Assembly: GCF_000143415.4 (NCBI RefSeq)
Contig: NW_003314307.1
Location: 764,331-828,330 of the forward strand
DNA from: Selaginella moellendorffii
Taxonomy: Eukaryota > Streptophyta > Lycopodiopsida > Selaginellales > Selaginellaceae
DNA length: 64,000 nt
Direction: 5' to 3'
The notes beneath the pieces are model-generated. The model worked only from the letters and a program-made list of their open reading frames with translations, searched no databases and had not been told where the DNA came from. The first letter of the stretch is position 1. Every line of letters starts with the position of its first letter. The translations under genes and the position numbers were made by a program. Shown piece by piece: positions 21,279 through 33,711 of the stretch.

Positions 21279-22282
21279 GAAGAGGAAGAGGTGAGCACAT
21301 CACTTTCCTTTCAATCTTTCTTCCTTTTCCTGCAAAAGAACACCACTTATCTTAGCTCAGCGATTCGTGAAAGTCAGTGACTTACTTGTTCATCTCTTGC
21401 ACAGATAGCTGGCTTTTCTCGTGATTGTCCAATACATTCGATTCCGGATTATCTCGAGAAAGATCACTCTGCCAGTACGAGTTCCTGCACTTCCAGAAGC
21501 AGCACCTGCACCAGCAGCGCTACGAGATGTGCAGGAGGTACACAATATACATATACATAACTACGCATGGTCAGTCTCGTAAAGTTCCTTCCAGTGTGAG
21601 TTCTTTCCGCTCCGATCTCTAGCTAGATGCTGTAATTAGCTTCAAAGAGGATGAAGACTTGTACTGCAAGTTCGTCCGAGTTTGATAGCTAGTAAATTTT
21701 CAATCACTCTTTTGAAATTCCTGCAAAAAATGATCCCGTTGGATGCAAAGTTTCGAGCTGGTTGCAAATGAAGAAAGGATACCTGTGCCGCGCGAAGGCT
21801 AGAAATTGCTGGCAGCAGGATCACAAAAAAAGAAAAAGGACAAAAAAAGAAGAAGATAAAAGATAAAAAGGATTATGCATTACTAGCATGAGGAGAAGAA
21901 CCTGAGCGTATGATTATCATATATTGCGCTGCAGCATTGTCTCCTCGAGTACAGGTGATTATAATCCAGCCAGGAGGCAGCCTGTTTCTCATCCAGCACA
22001 CGTTAGTTTTACAACAACACGACGACGCTAGATCTGCTCTGACACAAGTCCTGAGCCAGCCAGCGAGTGAGAGAGAGATCTCTTTTCAGGAGAGAAAGGG
22101 AAGTCCCATTTCTTTTTAAGTTCCAGCAACTGCACAGCGCGAGGGTGGCAGCAGCGTGTGTTATTTACAGGAAGAGCCGACGCCGCTTTCTTCCAGCTTT
22201 TCATCATCTACAGCTCCTGAGCTAGCAAAAGGGAAGAAAAACGAGAGTAGTAGTACACAGGCAATGCGACAGGCGTACCTGT
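21279..22282. other. 3' flanks of the convergent ALOG and MSRA genes
   Basis: Probably untranslated regions. AGAG|GTGAGCAC (21291) and TTGCACAG (about 21405) could bound an intron in the ALOG 3' UTR. The frame at 21425 (CQYEFLHFQKQHLHQQ) looks coding-like but lacks a gene context. Confidence 0.4.
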
Positions 22283-23275
22283 CTAACCATAGCAGCGGAT
22301 AGGATCGTTGCAGCCCTTTTCAGCTGACTGCCTGAAGCCAGATCTGCCACCCTTGGCCAAGTATTGCTGGTGGTACTCTTCGGCGCGATAAAACTTTGTA
22401 GCTGGCAAGATTTCCGTCACGATCTTCCTCTTGATCTTTTCCTCGTGCTTTTGCATGGACTCTCGAGCGGCTTTCTCCTGTTCCGGGTGGTAGAAGTAGA
22501 TTCCCGACCTGTACTGGGTGCCAACATCGTTCCCCTGGAAGATGTCAAACCAACCAACCTTAAGCTTTTAGCTACAAAAGAGATATCTACAAGAGAAATA
22601 GGAACAGCTACGCAGCAGCATACTACTTGCAAAGAACAAGGACATATTTTAAAGGCTAGAAAAGAAGCAGAACAAGAACAAGGAGGAAAAGGCTAGAGGG
22701 ATAGAACAAAGCTAGCAAAATTCTTCTGCAAGGAATATAATAATCTGGAAGAGAGCTCTTACCTGACGATTCAAAGTGGTCGGATCGTGGCGGTCCCAGA
22801 AAACATCCAGCAGCGAGGAGAAGCTCGTCTCCTTTGGATTGTATTGCACTCTCACCACCTCCGAGTGCCCGGTATCGCCATTGCAAACGTCCTCGTACGA
22901 GGGATTGTGCACGGTGCCCTGGGAATAGCCTACCTCTGTTTTCGTCACGCCCGGGGTTCTCTGGAATGCGAGCTCCACACCCCAGAAGCATCCGGCGCCA
23001 AATTGCGCGAATTCTTGCCCGGGCGCCGGCGCGTCGTCGTCCGGCCCCTGCGCGATCTTGGCGCCTTCCGGATCGCGGACCCTGGCAGTCGCGGGCCCTA
23101 CTCCCAGCTTGGACAGCCATCCCCCAAGATTTGCCATCGGCGACGCGACGCTGCGGCTCGACCTGACGGAGAATCCGAGCGCCCTGGAGTGGATCCTCGC
23201 GGATGGAGCGGCAATCGGTGGGAGAATGTGGGCGCAGCCGTGACCCAGGACGCCGAGAACGCTCGCCCCAGACAT
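22283..23275 (-). CDS. MSRA: Peptide methionine sulfoxide reductase A, probably plastid-targeted
   Basis: Two exons, 22763-23275 and 22283-22534, joined by a 228-bp GT-AG intron, give 254 residues. The N-terminal about 75 residues are Ser/Arg/Ala-rich without acidic clusters at the start, consistent with a plastid transit peptide. The catalytic motif GAGCFWG has its nucleophilic Cys at about residue 96. Typical MsrA blocks follow ([43 protein letters not shown], then [11 protein letters not shown]). The C-terminus ends CNDPIRCYG, supplying candidate resolving Cys. The enzyme reduces methionine-S-sulfoxide in proteins, using thioredoxin. The ATG is 55 bp below the helicase stop on the same strand; a telo-box-like AAACCCTAA (read on the plus strand) sits at the ATG. 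Confidence 0.95.
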
Positions 23276-23330
23276 GATAAACCCTAAGAAATATCCATAA
23301 AAAGTATATTCAGTTTTTGAAAACGAATAT

Positions 23331-26300
23331 TCACCCTGGTCGTGGCGGGAGAGAGCACCCTCCAAATACCGGAGTCTCGCTCTTCTCCACAAGCTTTTGG
23401 AAATTCGCTCTACGCTTTGCTCGTTGCGTGACAATCTCCTCGTTCGCTTTCCTGCTCTTCCTGATCTTCGAATTCTTTTTCTCGTCGATTGGAACGAGAG
23501 CATTGCTTCGCTGCTTCTTGCTCTTGGGATCTTCAAAGCTTCGCAAGCGTTCTTCGTCCTCCGGTGGAAGTTTTCCCAGGAGCTTCTTCAGCTGTCCCAT
23601 GCAATCTCCAAGCCGGACTTTGGTGAGCTTTCCTCCCCCCCACATTAGAAGCTTCTTCTTCTCGGCGTTGTCTGGATTTGCGAGCCATGCCACCGCCTCG
23701 GCGCAAGCATTCCTCTCAGCTTGCCTCTTAAGCCTGTCCGGCTCGCCGATAAACTTGAGACCTCGGAACTGGATCGTGGAGACGTGCTGCTTTGCTCGGT
23801 TTAGCTTCGTGGACACGGACGGCCTTCTAGTCAGTCCTTCCCGAAGGAGAGCTACTCGGAGTGCTACTTTGGAGTCCTTGTCGCCGATGAGACCATCGAA
23901 AGTACCTACGTCTGTTCTCTTCCCATACATGAACTTGCCGGCAAGAGCGTCGCCTCTGATCATGAGCATCACTGCTCGCATGAGCAGACCATCTCGGTGT
24001 TTGTAGATGTCGAGGTCGGGCCTTGCTAGCTGCAGAGAAGAAGTTTTATAGCCGAAAGAATAAAGTTGAGACGTGGTACCTTTAGCTTCAGAAGCTCATC
24101 CAAAAGATCTCGCATTTCCTGGAATAATTCGGCCTCGCTCTCACCCATGAAGAACTCCAAGCACTTCCCACACATTTGCAAATGTCCTGGCTGTTAGCAG
24201 CAACGGGATTAGCACCAAAGGAAGACAACAAAGCGTAAAGTCGTCACCTGGCCTATCGACACCAACGCTCCCCCGAACAAAAGTAGCATCGAGTCCGATA
24301 TACCCGTTGAGTCTCGAATGAACACGTTAGATGTCTTTATCTTCTCAAGGAACACCAGCCATGGAAAGCAGCTTTCCTCGTGCCTTGCATTCACTGAGTG
24401 CTGCATAAATCCGTGTATAATGTCAGCTGAAACATTGCAAAGACAAGCGAGACTTACTGGATGAACGTGCACTACAGTCCCGTCCATTGTCTTGTGGGTC
24501 ACTGATCCAGGAGTTGCCTGTGAACGAACGAAGAAATCAACACAAATGGACAGTTCAAGAGCAAACATACTTACCACAACAGCTGCAACTCCCGGGAACA
24601 AACCAGCGCAAATCACAGCTCGGACAATCATTGGATCAGATGAATAAGCTTCGCAACTCGCCAAGCCGCCGTCGAGATAACCGGCTTCCTGCAATAGTGA
24701 TAGGAATTGCTTTCTCATGGAAGTCATTCCTATCAACACTTGCATGGAAAGAAAGTTTGCACGGCAGAACTCCGATGCCGTATTGTGCTTCATGCACACT
24801 TCCCAGTCGTTGAATGCTCGAACAACCGCGAGGTGGTCACTCATTTCTCCTATGGAAAACTTGAACTTGGCTTGATTGGAATCCTGGCAACTCAACTTTC
24901 TTAGTAATGTGCTTTGTACTAAAATCAATCCAGCACAAACCTCTCGCTTGTCCACGGGAAGAATAAATGGATCCCGGGACGAAAGTGCAGCAGCAATAGT
25001 AAGCATGGGATCAAGGCATTGAAAAATACACCCCATGATCAACATTTTTCCAATCTGCGGTTCAACTGGAAGTATTGCTAGATGTTTTCCTGGACGAATC
25101 CAATCAATACCATAAGTCGATAAAATAAAAAAAAGACTTACCAAGAACCGTCAGATCTTCTGTTTCATCCAATGCACCAATCACCTTCAAGAACTCTATG
25201 GCGATGTGCACTGCGTGTCGGTTGGGAGGCTCTATAGCTTTTGCCAAGAACGTCTGGATATCTCCAAGTTGCAATCCCTTAATCCTGAGGCATACGTTGT
25301 GTAGAGCTGTTCTCAATATCTCAGGTTCATTGTGGTCCTCAAACGCTTGAAAAACGGATTCTGGATAGAGATGGTAACAAACACCTGGTTTCAAACGCCC
25401 AGCTCTGCCTTTCCTCTGCCACAAAAACCACACAAGTGTATGTCAAAGAAAAGATTTTTTACACTCCCTCCTATTTACCTGGCGCACAGACGACTTGGAA
25501 ATCCATCTTGGCAACAAACATGCAGTGTTTGTTGCAACATCATAGCTCTTCTCTTTGGCTTTTCCTATATCGACAACGTACACAACGTCCTCAACCGTGA
25601 TGCTAGTTTCGGCAATGTTTGTTGCCAGGATGATCTTCCGTACACGTGAAGGTGGACGCTCAAAAATTCTCTTCTGCAAAACTTCGAAGTGTTAAAACCA
25701 GCACGTAGTTGAGAAGATAAATAGATCACTAACCTGTTCGTCGGGCGACATGGTTCCATGGCACGCAAGAAGCCACACCCTGCTAGGATGGCCTAGCACA
25801 GGATGGGTTCTTAGCTGACGCCTCAAAGCAGAAATATCTTCCCAGCCAGTCATAAAAACCAGCACCGCACCTTCTTGGCCATGCTCGCAGACGTGACAGA
25901 GTAGCTTCTCTATCAAGGTGAAATCGATACTTTCTTCTCCAGCATTGCTGTAATCTTCAGCATTGAGAGCTTCTCTGACGATATTCTCCTCTGAAATATG
26001 GGCCCGCAGATCGGAGGCTTCAGGCGCTTGCCGTAGATACTTCCACATTCTTGACTGCATGCTCAATTTGTATCCTGTTATGTTCAAAACGTCTTCTAAA
26101 TAGTAAGATTTCACAGTGTATGCAAATCCCTGAAACAGTGATACGGAAGTCAAGTAAACAAAAACAATACACTATTTACCGGTATATCCATGCAACGAGT
26201 ATTCAAATCCAAGAAATACTTCTCAAAAAGCTTAGCGTCCACAGTAGCGCTCATAAGAATGAGTTTCAAATCGGGACGGCGCTGGATGACATCTCTTAAA

Positions 26301-27910
26301 ACAATAAGAAGAAAATCTAGAAAGGACAAGGAAGTTTAGAATCTGAAAAAGAAAAACAAAGAAGGTAAAGCTAACCTTCGTTTAAACCCCGCTCATGTAT
26401 CTCGTCGACAATTACGTGCGTCACTCCGTTCAAGACTGGATCAGACATCAACCGCCTTAGCAATATACCCGTGGTGCAAAACAGCAGGCTCGTAGACCGG
26501 CTTCTCACTGAGTCGAACCGCACCTGATATCCTACCTGTGGATACAGAAGTATGTGTAAGGAAAACGCTCTACAGATCTTATAAACTTACAGATTCACCA
26601 AGAACTTCACCGCGTTCTTCCGCCACTCTCAAAGCGACAGAGGAAGCTGAGATACGCCTGGGCTGGGTGCAAACAATCTTACACGACGAACCGCATCCAC
26701 CATCAATCTCAGATTCAAGTATATATTGTGGAAGTTGTGTTGTTTTGCCACAGCCAGTTCCTCCAGTTACCACCAGAACCTGTCCAAGAACTAGTATGAA
26801 AAGTTTCAACAAACATTTCATGTTTTAGATCATCACTCCAGTACCTGACAACGGGACAGTGACTCGAGGAATGCAGACCTTAACTGAAACGCTGGAAGTT
26901 TACTACGAAACCCAAGAGCTATTTGTCCCTCTCGAGAGTCCTGAATATCATCAGAGTTGAGTGAAAAACAATCAAAAACTAATTTTGAGGCTGCACCTGC
27001 CATGCGCGTTGTCTATCAAACATAAGCTTGCTCTTTTTCGCATCGCCAAAAATACCAGCTAGCGGATCATAAACATCCGGAAGAGACTGAGGGGGCTGTT
27101 CTGGAGCAACGATTGGAAAGAGCTCCACCTTGGCTTCCTTCTCTTTCCTGTGCCGTTTATACTCGTCTAGAAACGCTTTAACCCTGAAAAACGTGGCTGG
27201 TGCAACATAAACCTGGAAGTGAAAGAACATAATTTCCAAAAAAGATGAAGGTGAAGATCCGAACCTGTCGTTGCGGACGATCCGGATCCAAGTCCGGTCT
27301 ATACAATGGTAGAGGAAGCTTACTGACAACGATGGTTTTCCAGTAGAGATTACTGCAAAGAACAAGAAAATCCACAGAGAATTTTTTTCAAAGACCAGAG
27401 TGAAAAAGATCGATCGAAGGAAGCTTAGTTACATGTAGAGACCAAGCTCTTTGGCAATGTAGCTTATAGCATTGTAGCACTTGAGATCTTTACTTTCCAT
27501 GGACATTATCTCGTTCTTGGAAGACTGAAGAAGCAAAGACATTCTTCGTCTCCATCTATCAATGTACGTGCTTGTGACCTCCTGTTAAACAGAGAACAAA
27601 CGATTCCATGCTTTTCTTCTATGGAATTCTACCACGAACTGACCTTCTGCAAGTAATTGAGAAACTCGTCCTCGTCGTCGCTCTCCTCCAGCCCCATCTT
27701 GAGCTCATACAGCCGGTAGCTCTTGCGGACGCCGCGTTGCATGAGATGGGGGCGAATCCTGTTGTGATACTTGTGCCTGACAAATGCGACGCGGAACACG
27801 ATCGACTGCAATGCAGGCGCCTGCCATGGCAGCTGCGATGATCCATCAATGGGAAGAAACGATCGAGAATGGAGCAGCAGACGATCAAGCGCCGCCCTCG
27901 TCCTCAACAT
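23331..27910 (-). CDS. DEIH-box (DExH) RNA helicase, 17 exons
   Basis: Splicing by hand gives 1215 residues from 17 exons with all phases consistent: 27644-27910, 27433-27581, 27265-27352, 26997-27212, 26845-26940, 26591-26779, 26376-26535, 26180-26316, 25734-26129, 25479-25673, 25142-25415, 24941-25089, 24575-24883, 24458-24517, 24248-24400, 24080-24190, 23331-24029. Motifs: Walker A GGTGCGKT (about 278-285), DEIH (379-382), SAT (411-413), [12 protein letters not shown], and QRKGRAGR (631-638). Winged-helix and helicase-associated regions follow. A dsRNA-binding-like segment near the C-terminus reads [20 protein letters not shown]. This layout matches plant DExH1/3/5 and animal DHX36-type helicases acting on structured RNA. 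The Arg-rich N-terminus might target an organelle; that is inference. Confidence 0.93.
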
Positions 27911-28480
27911 CAGGCATTGCTCCTAGGGTTTAAGAAAAAAGAATATGCTCGAATAATCTTTGAAATTTTTTTGCCTAGCTAACTGGGTTGGGTGGCTTTC
28001 CAGGGAATTTCACAAGCTTCATACATATCCTGTAAATCAAAATGGATCGATTTTAAGAACCAGCGCTCGCGATAGCTAAAATTCTGTTACCTCAAATTTT
28101 GCCAACTCGAAACTTCGGTGTGGTGTGAGAGATGGATGATCAATCAATCAATCCCACATTAAAGCCTGGAAACGAAAAGGAAGAGAATCAGTCCTGCAAC
28201 TAGAAAAAGAAGAAACAAAAGCGAAGTACCATTTCGAAAGATTGCGTGATGCCTTGCTTGCTCGCTTGATTGCTTGCAGCGGCCTCGCAAGTTTTGGCTT
28301 GTGGCTTCTGTGGAGCCACCACGAACACCGTGAGAGTTGCAGCGCACTGGCGTGACGAAGAGCTATAAACAGTGTAGCTCCTCGAGAGATTCCCTGCTCC
28401 GTCCTCAGCATTGAGCCGACGCATCGATCGAGTCTATCTTCTTCGTTGGACACCGACGGAAGCAGGGAAGGCCTGGTCGT
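27911..28480. other. Helicase 5' leader and R3H gene 3' flank
   Basis: CTAGGGTTT (near 27922, read on the plus strand) marks a typical plant leader. The minus-strand frame 28148-28453 has no conserved motif and most likely comes from untranslated sequence, perhaps with a leader intron. Confidence 0.45.
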
Positions 28481-29964
28481 TTAATGGCGACGAGCCTGTG
28501 TAGAACCAGCTTCAGGCTGGAAAGAATCGGCGATTGTTAGAAAACAAAGTTACTAGAACGAGCAAAGAGATTTAGACTTGCCTGAGAAACTTGCGAAGAG
28601 TAGTGATAGGCCATAGAAGGCCGAGGATATGGGTACTGCGACATATAAGTCGCCATGTTGGTGTGTGGAGACACCCGCGGTGGCGGAGGATTAAACGGTG
28701 CCGGGGCTCGCATCATATCCTGGTGTTGTTGGTATGCGTGCCTCCAGCCCGATTGACTGGTTGCTTGCGGTGGCATTTGCCTTACAGGAGGACAGCCAAG
28801 CTGGGGAAACTCTGTGTTATAATTCACAACAGGAGTATACCGAGCTTGCATACCAAAGGCTGGTGGCTGGTTTAGTCCAAAACCTGGATCAAACCGCTGT
28901 GAATACCTGCAAATGCAAAGAAAGGCATCAACGAAGGTTGCAACCTCGGCTAAGAACTTATACCTGTCATAGTTCCGATCGTAATCGGGATCTTTGCGAT
29001 CTTTCTCTCGGTCACGGAATATAGCAACCTTTTGCCTCGACTTGCTGGATTGATCTTTGTCTGTTTTGCTGCCGCTGCCACCGCTGCTGCTGCTGCTGCT
29101 GCTGCAGCTATTACTGCCAGATCCGGCGTTCATCCGCTGCCTTCCCTGCTCAGGGGTTGAAGCGCTCTCTCTTACTTCTACCACCTTTGCGGTTTTCCTC
29201 TTCTCTACTTCCAGCAGCTCGTCATAAGCTCTCTGTTCCTGCTCATGCCGAAAAATCCTGGCTCGGGCCTTGTTATACTCCTCGTTCCGTTCCTCCATAC
29301 TCTTGGAGGCATTGCTTCCGGATCCACTAGCAGCCCCGCTGCTATCTCCACCGGATATAAAACTAGCCTGTGGTCTCTGCTTGATCACAAACTTGGTGTT
29401 GGAGTTGCTGCCACCATCCGCGGCAACAGGAATGTCCGCGAGCCTGATCGAGGGAAACTTATTCTCCCCACTCTTCCGGACTATGATCCTGCATCCTTCC
29501 ACGTTGCTGTCAATCACCGAAGTTATAAGGTAGTAGTGTTGCGCTACCCTGTGAACTGCTAGGCGCAAGTAGGACGACGCCATAGGAGGGAACTCAAGCT
29601 GAAACTGCTTTGGATTTCTTACGAATCTCTCCACGTCGTGTTCTAGCCTTAGAACTGGAAAAGAAAACACAATTATTGGTACTAGGAAAGAAGAAAATGC
29701 CAAAGACAAGGACTTACTAGTCATACGGTCGTGAGGATTCTGGAGCGCCTCACGCAAGAACTCGTCAATTTGTGCCGAATCATCGTCGCCGCCGCCACTC
29801 TCTTTGTGGAGGCCAAGACTGCAACCAGCGGGCACAAGCCGCTTCATACTCTCCTCCAGATCGGCCAGCTCCCAAGAATCCGGGCAAGCATCCTCATTCT
29901 CCTCGCTCCTGAGCTCCATTGGCGGGTTCATTCCGGCCATCACAATGGGATCCTCTTGCGGCAA
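28481..29964 (-). CDS. R3H-SUZ domain RNA-binding protein
   Basis: Four exons (29718-29964, 28964-29654, 28582-28906, 28481-28516) give 432 residues in frame. The N-terminal half carries an R3H domain: VERFVRNPKQFQLEFPPM, then the R-x3-H signature in LRLAVHRVAQHYYL. A SUZ motif follows (SMEERNEEYNKARARIF), then Ser-rich low complexity, a basic RDREKDRKDPDYDR stretch and a Pro/Gln/Tyr-rich tail. R3H-SUZ proteins bind single-stranded RNA or DNA. The last intron starts CTCAG|GCAAGT, a GC-AG intron; without splicing the frame ends at 28537 with a different tail. Met at 29940 is an alternative start. Confidence 0.9.
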
Positions 29965-30631
29965 GGTAGCAGCTTCATCGAGAATTCAAGCTCCCAGCCG
30001 CGGAATACAAACCCCTAGGCCGTAGCATTTCCTGGATCGCTGGAAACCGGGGCGCTAGCAAACTAGGGAAGCGAGATTCTCACCAGATCTGGCGCCGTAA
30101 CGGTAGAAGCAGCGCGCACGAATGGAGAGAAGCGGCGCACCCGCACGCCATAGCCGCGACCGCACACAAACAAGCTGATCAGGTTAAATTTTTTTCCCTT
30201 ACTCTTTGGTCCCATCGCCACCGTTCGCGACTGGACGGCGGGAGATCTGTCTGAGGCAGCCCCTTATCGTGACCGTCCATCTTTCACCATTCGAAATTTA
30301 GGGTTTCGCGTGGCTGTGCGCATTGCATTCATTTCCCACCAGACGAACAAGCGAAGATCTCATTTCCTTTTTTTTCGCATCGCCACTCCTTCAATTCGAT
30401 CCAGTCTGATCGCTCCAGCGTTCTGTTGGTCATTGAATTCGATCGGGTAAAAGTCCGCCACGAAATCAAACGAGTAGAATGAAACAAGATGGTTTTCTCC
30501 GTTTATTCTTTTACAATCACCACACACAGCGGCTTTCCGCGATCCAGAAACATAGCGAGCAAGGGAGAAATCCTGCGAGCGCGAGCGCGCGCGGAGGGGA
30601 ATCGATCGAAGCGATGCGAACTATGTATACG
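29965..30631. other. R3H gene promoter and XTH 3' flank
   Basis: Moderately GC-rich sequence with AAATTTAGGGTTTCG near 30294, a telo-box-like element. No coding frame with recognisable motifs. The plus-strand frame at 30479-31036 is antisense to the XTH gene. Confidence 0.45.
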
Positions 30632-30727
30632 GATGGATGGGTGGATGGATGGAATGGGAAGAGGATTGATTTTGGGGGCGCATTTCTTCACAAATCGATC
30701 GGATGGATGGATGGATGGATGGATGGA
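30632..30727. repeat. GGAT tetranucleotide microsatellite
   Basis: Runs of GGAT at about 30632-30652 and 30698-30727 end directly next to the XTH stop codon (TGA on the minus strand, 30728-30730). The array would be transcribed as (AUCC)n at the start of the 3' UTR. Confidence 0.8.
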
Positions 30728-32003
30728 TCAGTCACGCGCGCACTCGGCAGGTCTGGAGGGGAATCTGGCCGAATCGGTGCAGTAGTCGTAGATCATGTAG
30801 TTCTTCTTGACCCATTTGAGCTTGCCTGCGTCGCTGGGGCTGAGAGCTTGCCAGGCGGACGAGTCCCACCATTTGCCGCTGTTTGGGCCGCACGATCCCG
30901 ACGATGCCTGACACGCGTCAAGATCAAAGTTCTTGTAGGAGGCGATGAAGGGGGCGTGGCTCCAGTCGGTCTTGACGAGTCCACCCCTGGTCGCCCAGTC
31001 GTCGGCGTTCCACAGGCTCGAGTAGACTCCCATTGACTGCTTCGTGGGGAAAGGCAGGCCCATGTCCTGGTTGTTCTTAAACACGCGAATGGGGGTGGAA
31101 TCCACGAAGAATCTGCAAAGACAAAGCCCACGATCAATCAGTCTTTCTAGCTAGCTTGCACCAAGCAAAGGAATCCCAAAAGAATCGCAAGAACATTGAG
31201 CACAAACAGTGATCCAGAGGACCCAGGAAAGAATAGGAAACAGTGGGTCGATCGAACAAGAAATTTGCGGTGATGGGCGATACCACATTGCTCGATCGAT
31301 CCAAAGAACTCGCCAGGAAAACAGAGCACGGAGAGATGGGGGGATCGAAAGGGAGAGAATCGGAGGAAATGGGCGAGATGGGTGTGATCACGTACACGAT
31401 CTGCTTCTGGTTCCAGAGGATCGAGTACGAGTGGAAGTCGGCAGTGGGATCAAACCAGAGGTAGACTCGCTGCTCGCGGTTGCCGACGCCATTGGCGTAG
31501 ACGTTGGTCTGGAGGATGTATGGATTGCCCGACGTGTTGCCCAGAAACTCGAGATCGATCTCGTCGCGGGTCCTGTAATCGTCCGAGGACATCTGTCACA
31601 AGCAACTCCACGGTCAGAAATGCGGAAGAAATGGCGCTGGATAGGCGCGAGTTTGGGAGATTTACGTAGTAGGCTGCCACAGTTCCAGCAGAATCACCGG
31701 GAACAAGCTTGATTTGCATGCTCACTCTGCCGAAGAGATACTTGTTCTTGGACGCGAAGCCAGCAGCTGTGGAAGAGAAGGAATCGAACACCCAAAGCCC
31801 GAGAGAGCGTGAGCATTGCAATGCGATCGATCCAAGCAAAAGAATCAACCTGATTGATGATCCAAGACGAGACGAACTTGGCCAGAGCCATCCACTTTGA
31901 CGTGATCGTTGTTGGAGGTGAAGAGATCGTTGAAGTTTCCAGGGGCAGCCTGGGAGACGATCACCATGGTGGCGATCAACACGCAGAGGGCCAGCCTCCC
32001 CAT
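30728..32003 (-). CDS. XTH: Xyloglucan endotransglucosylase/hydrolase
   Basis: Exons 31850-32003, 31666-31766, 31396-31592 and 30728-31112 give 278 residues, the normal XTH size. The chosen Met begins a signal peptide ([19 protein letters not shown]). The GH16 catalytic motif reads DEIDLEFLG (about 95-103, with Leu where Phe is usual), followed by the conserved NTS glycosylation site. Later come [22 protein letters not shown]-type ([19 protein letters not shown]) and the C-terminal XET domain with Cys residues ([17 protein letters not shown]). The enzyme cuts and rejoins xyloglucan in the cell wall. A TATA box lies at 32129-32137. Confidence 0.95.
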
Positions 32004-32128
32004 TGCCGCGAATGCGAATCTCAAAAGAGCCACACACAAGATATTCCCTTTGGAATTCCCAAGAGCGCCTTCTTCTTCCTCGCTGTTGCGTTCTTCGATC
32101 GATGTTCCAGCTCCACGGCCCGGCCACG

Positions 32129-32137
32129 CTTATAAAC
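32129..32137 (-). promoter_or_regulatory. TATA box of XTH
   Basis: GTTTATAAG on the minus strand lies about 130 bp above the chosen ATG, in GC-rich surroundings. Confidence 0.55.
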
Positions 32138-32203
32138 GCTGGCCATGCTGGCGCCACGTCACCATGGCAATGATGACATGTAGTATGGGTTCGTAAAGGT
32201 AAA

Positions 32204-33711
32204 TTAGTTCAAATTTTCTTACCCCTTGCCCAGGAATTTATTCCCACAGGATGGCATGAGCTGGAAAAATAAAAACAAGACAATCGCCACGCCGGGATTC
32301 GTCCAGCGTGTTACGTACGAGCGTACGGCCCGTGCTTAACGTAAGCCCAGGGTCTTTGTTTAGGCAGCTTCTTTGCTGCCAGCTGCGCGGTCAAGATATT
32401 CTCCAGCGCTTTTAAGCAGGTGGAGAAAACCCGATTACTTTAATCCCAAAGTATTATTACTTTAATCGGGGCCCGGGGGCCTGCCTGCCGACGACGTAAC
32501 ACACTGGAAATGTTAACAATAGTGCCTGGATTCGAGCCTGCCACTGGTGCCTGCAGGGCCAAAAAAATTCCCCTTAAATATTCCAGGAATTTCCAAATCT
32601 TACCGCTGGACTGGCGGCTTGGCTGCCGCTGAGCTGCCACCTTTCTTTCGTAAGCAGTGCAATGATTGGTGACAAACCTTGACTAGCATAGTTTTTACGT
32701 GTGCATCTAGTTTAGAGGAGAAATAAAACTATATTTGGTTTTGGAGGCCATGGTTCTTGATGATTCAAATTCGAGATTTAAATCTCGCAGGGAAGCTTCC
32801 TGGTAACTTGTCATGCTCTGGCACACATATCATGGTGACTTGCCATGCTCTGGCACAGATATCACATTCAGGCACATATACACATACGGCATGGTGTGTG
32901 TGTGTTGAGCCTGCAAAACGCAGTAAAAAAATAAAGTAAAGTGAGTTTGTTCACTGCAAAAGCAAGCCTGTTTGTTGTCACGGACGCTTTCACCACGGCT
33001 GGAAATGGGCTGGAGGGGTGTGTGGTAAAAAAAGCGGAGATTTTAATCCCAGAGGGTGAATTTTCAAACACAGGCTGGCTAGCTGTGCTGTCGGGTGATC
33101 TGATCTCCTCGGAAGGTTCATCGCATTCAAAGACCGGATATTCGGAGAGCTTAGGTCAGAAAAAAACTTTCCCTGGGACCAACAAACGCGGTCGTCACCT
33201 TTCCAAAAAGGTGTCCCCAACCTTATAAATTCTTTTCGCGTCCTATCTACTTACATTGTTGTTGTTGGTGTGCTGGATTCAGCTCATTCTGTCAAGAAAG
33301 GGACACTCCACTGCACTGTTCATGTGAGATGTTCTCTCTCTTTCTCTTCTATTTCATAAATCAATCAATCAATCCGTCCCACAACTTGTCTTTGGCAAGG
33401 CACAGATCGATCTTCATTCCCAACCATGCGAAAATTTCTCCCCAGCTATAACGCTAGAGACGACTGGGAAAGGGACCGGACTTCAGAGCTTGATTAAAAT
33501 TTCTTGTCATTGTTTGATAGATCCCTTACGATTATTGGTTCCACCCAAATCCAGCCTGGTTCCCATATCCTCACTCACGGGGGATCTTGACCAGCAAAAC
33601 CAACCTAGAAACTTTATAGTGATTGGCAAACAAAGTCTAGTATTTATTGTTTGTTGTACAAAAATTACTATAATTTAAATAATACATTTTAAACTTGATA
33701 ATATTAGTATA
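32204..33711. other. Intergenic region, no gene supported
   Basis: Frames such as 32757-32939 and 32941-33228 have no conserved features. The GC content falls towards the transposon island that starts near 33712. Confidence 0.5.

Noticed and set aside
20376-21294. Minus-strand 298-codon and plus-strand 227-codon frames
   Set aside because: Alternative frames of the GC-rich ALOG gene; only the chosen frame contains the domain.
25400-25420. Variant helicase motif VI (QRKGRAGR)
   Set aside because: The family consensus is QRxGRAGR, so Lys at the variable position is normal.
30479-31712. Plus-strand frames over the XTH gene
   Set aside because: Antisense shadows of XTH exons and introns.
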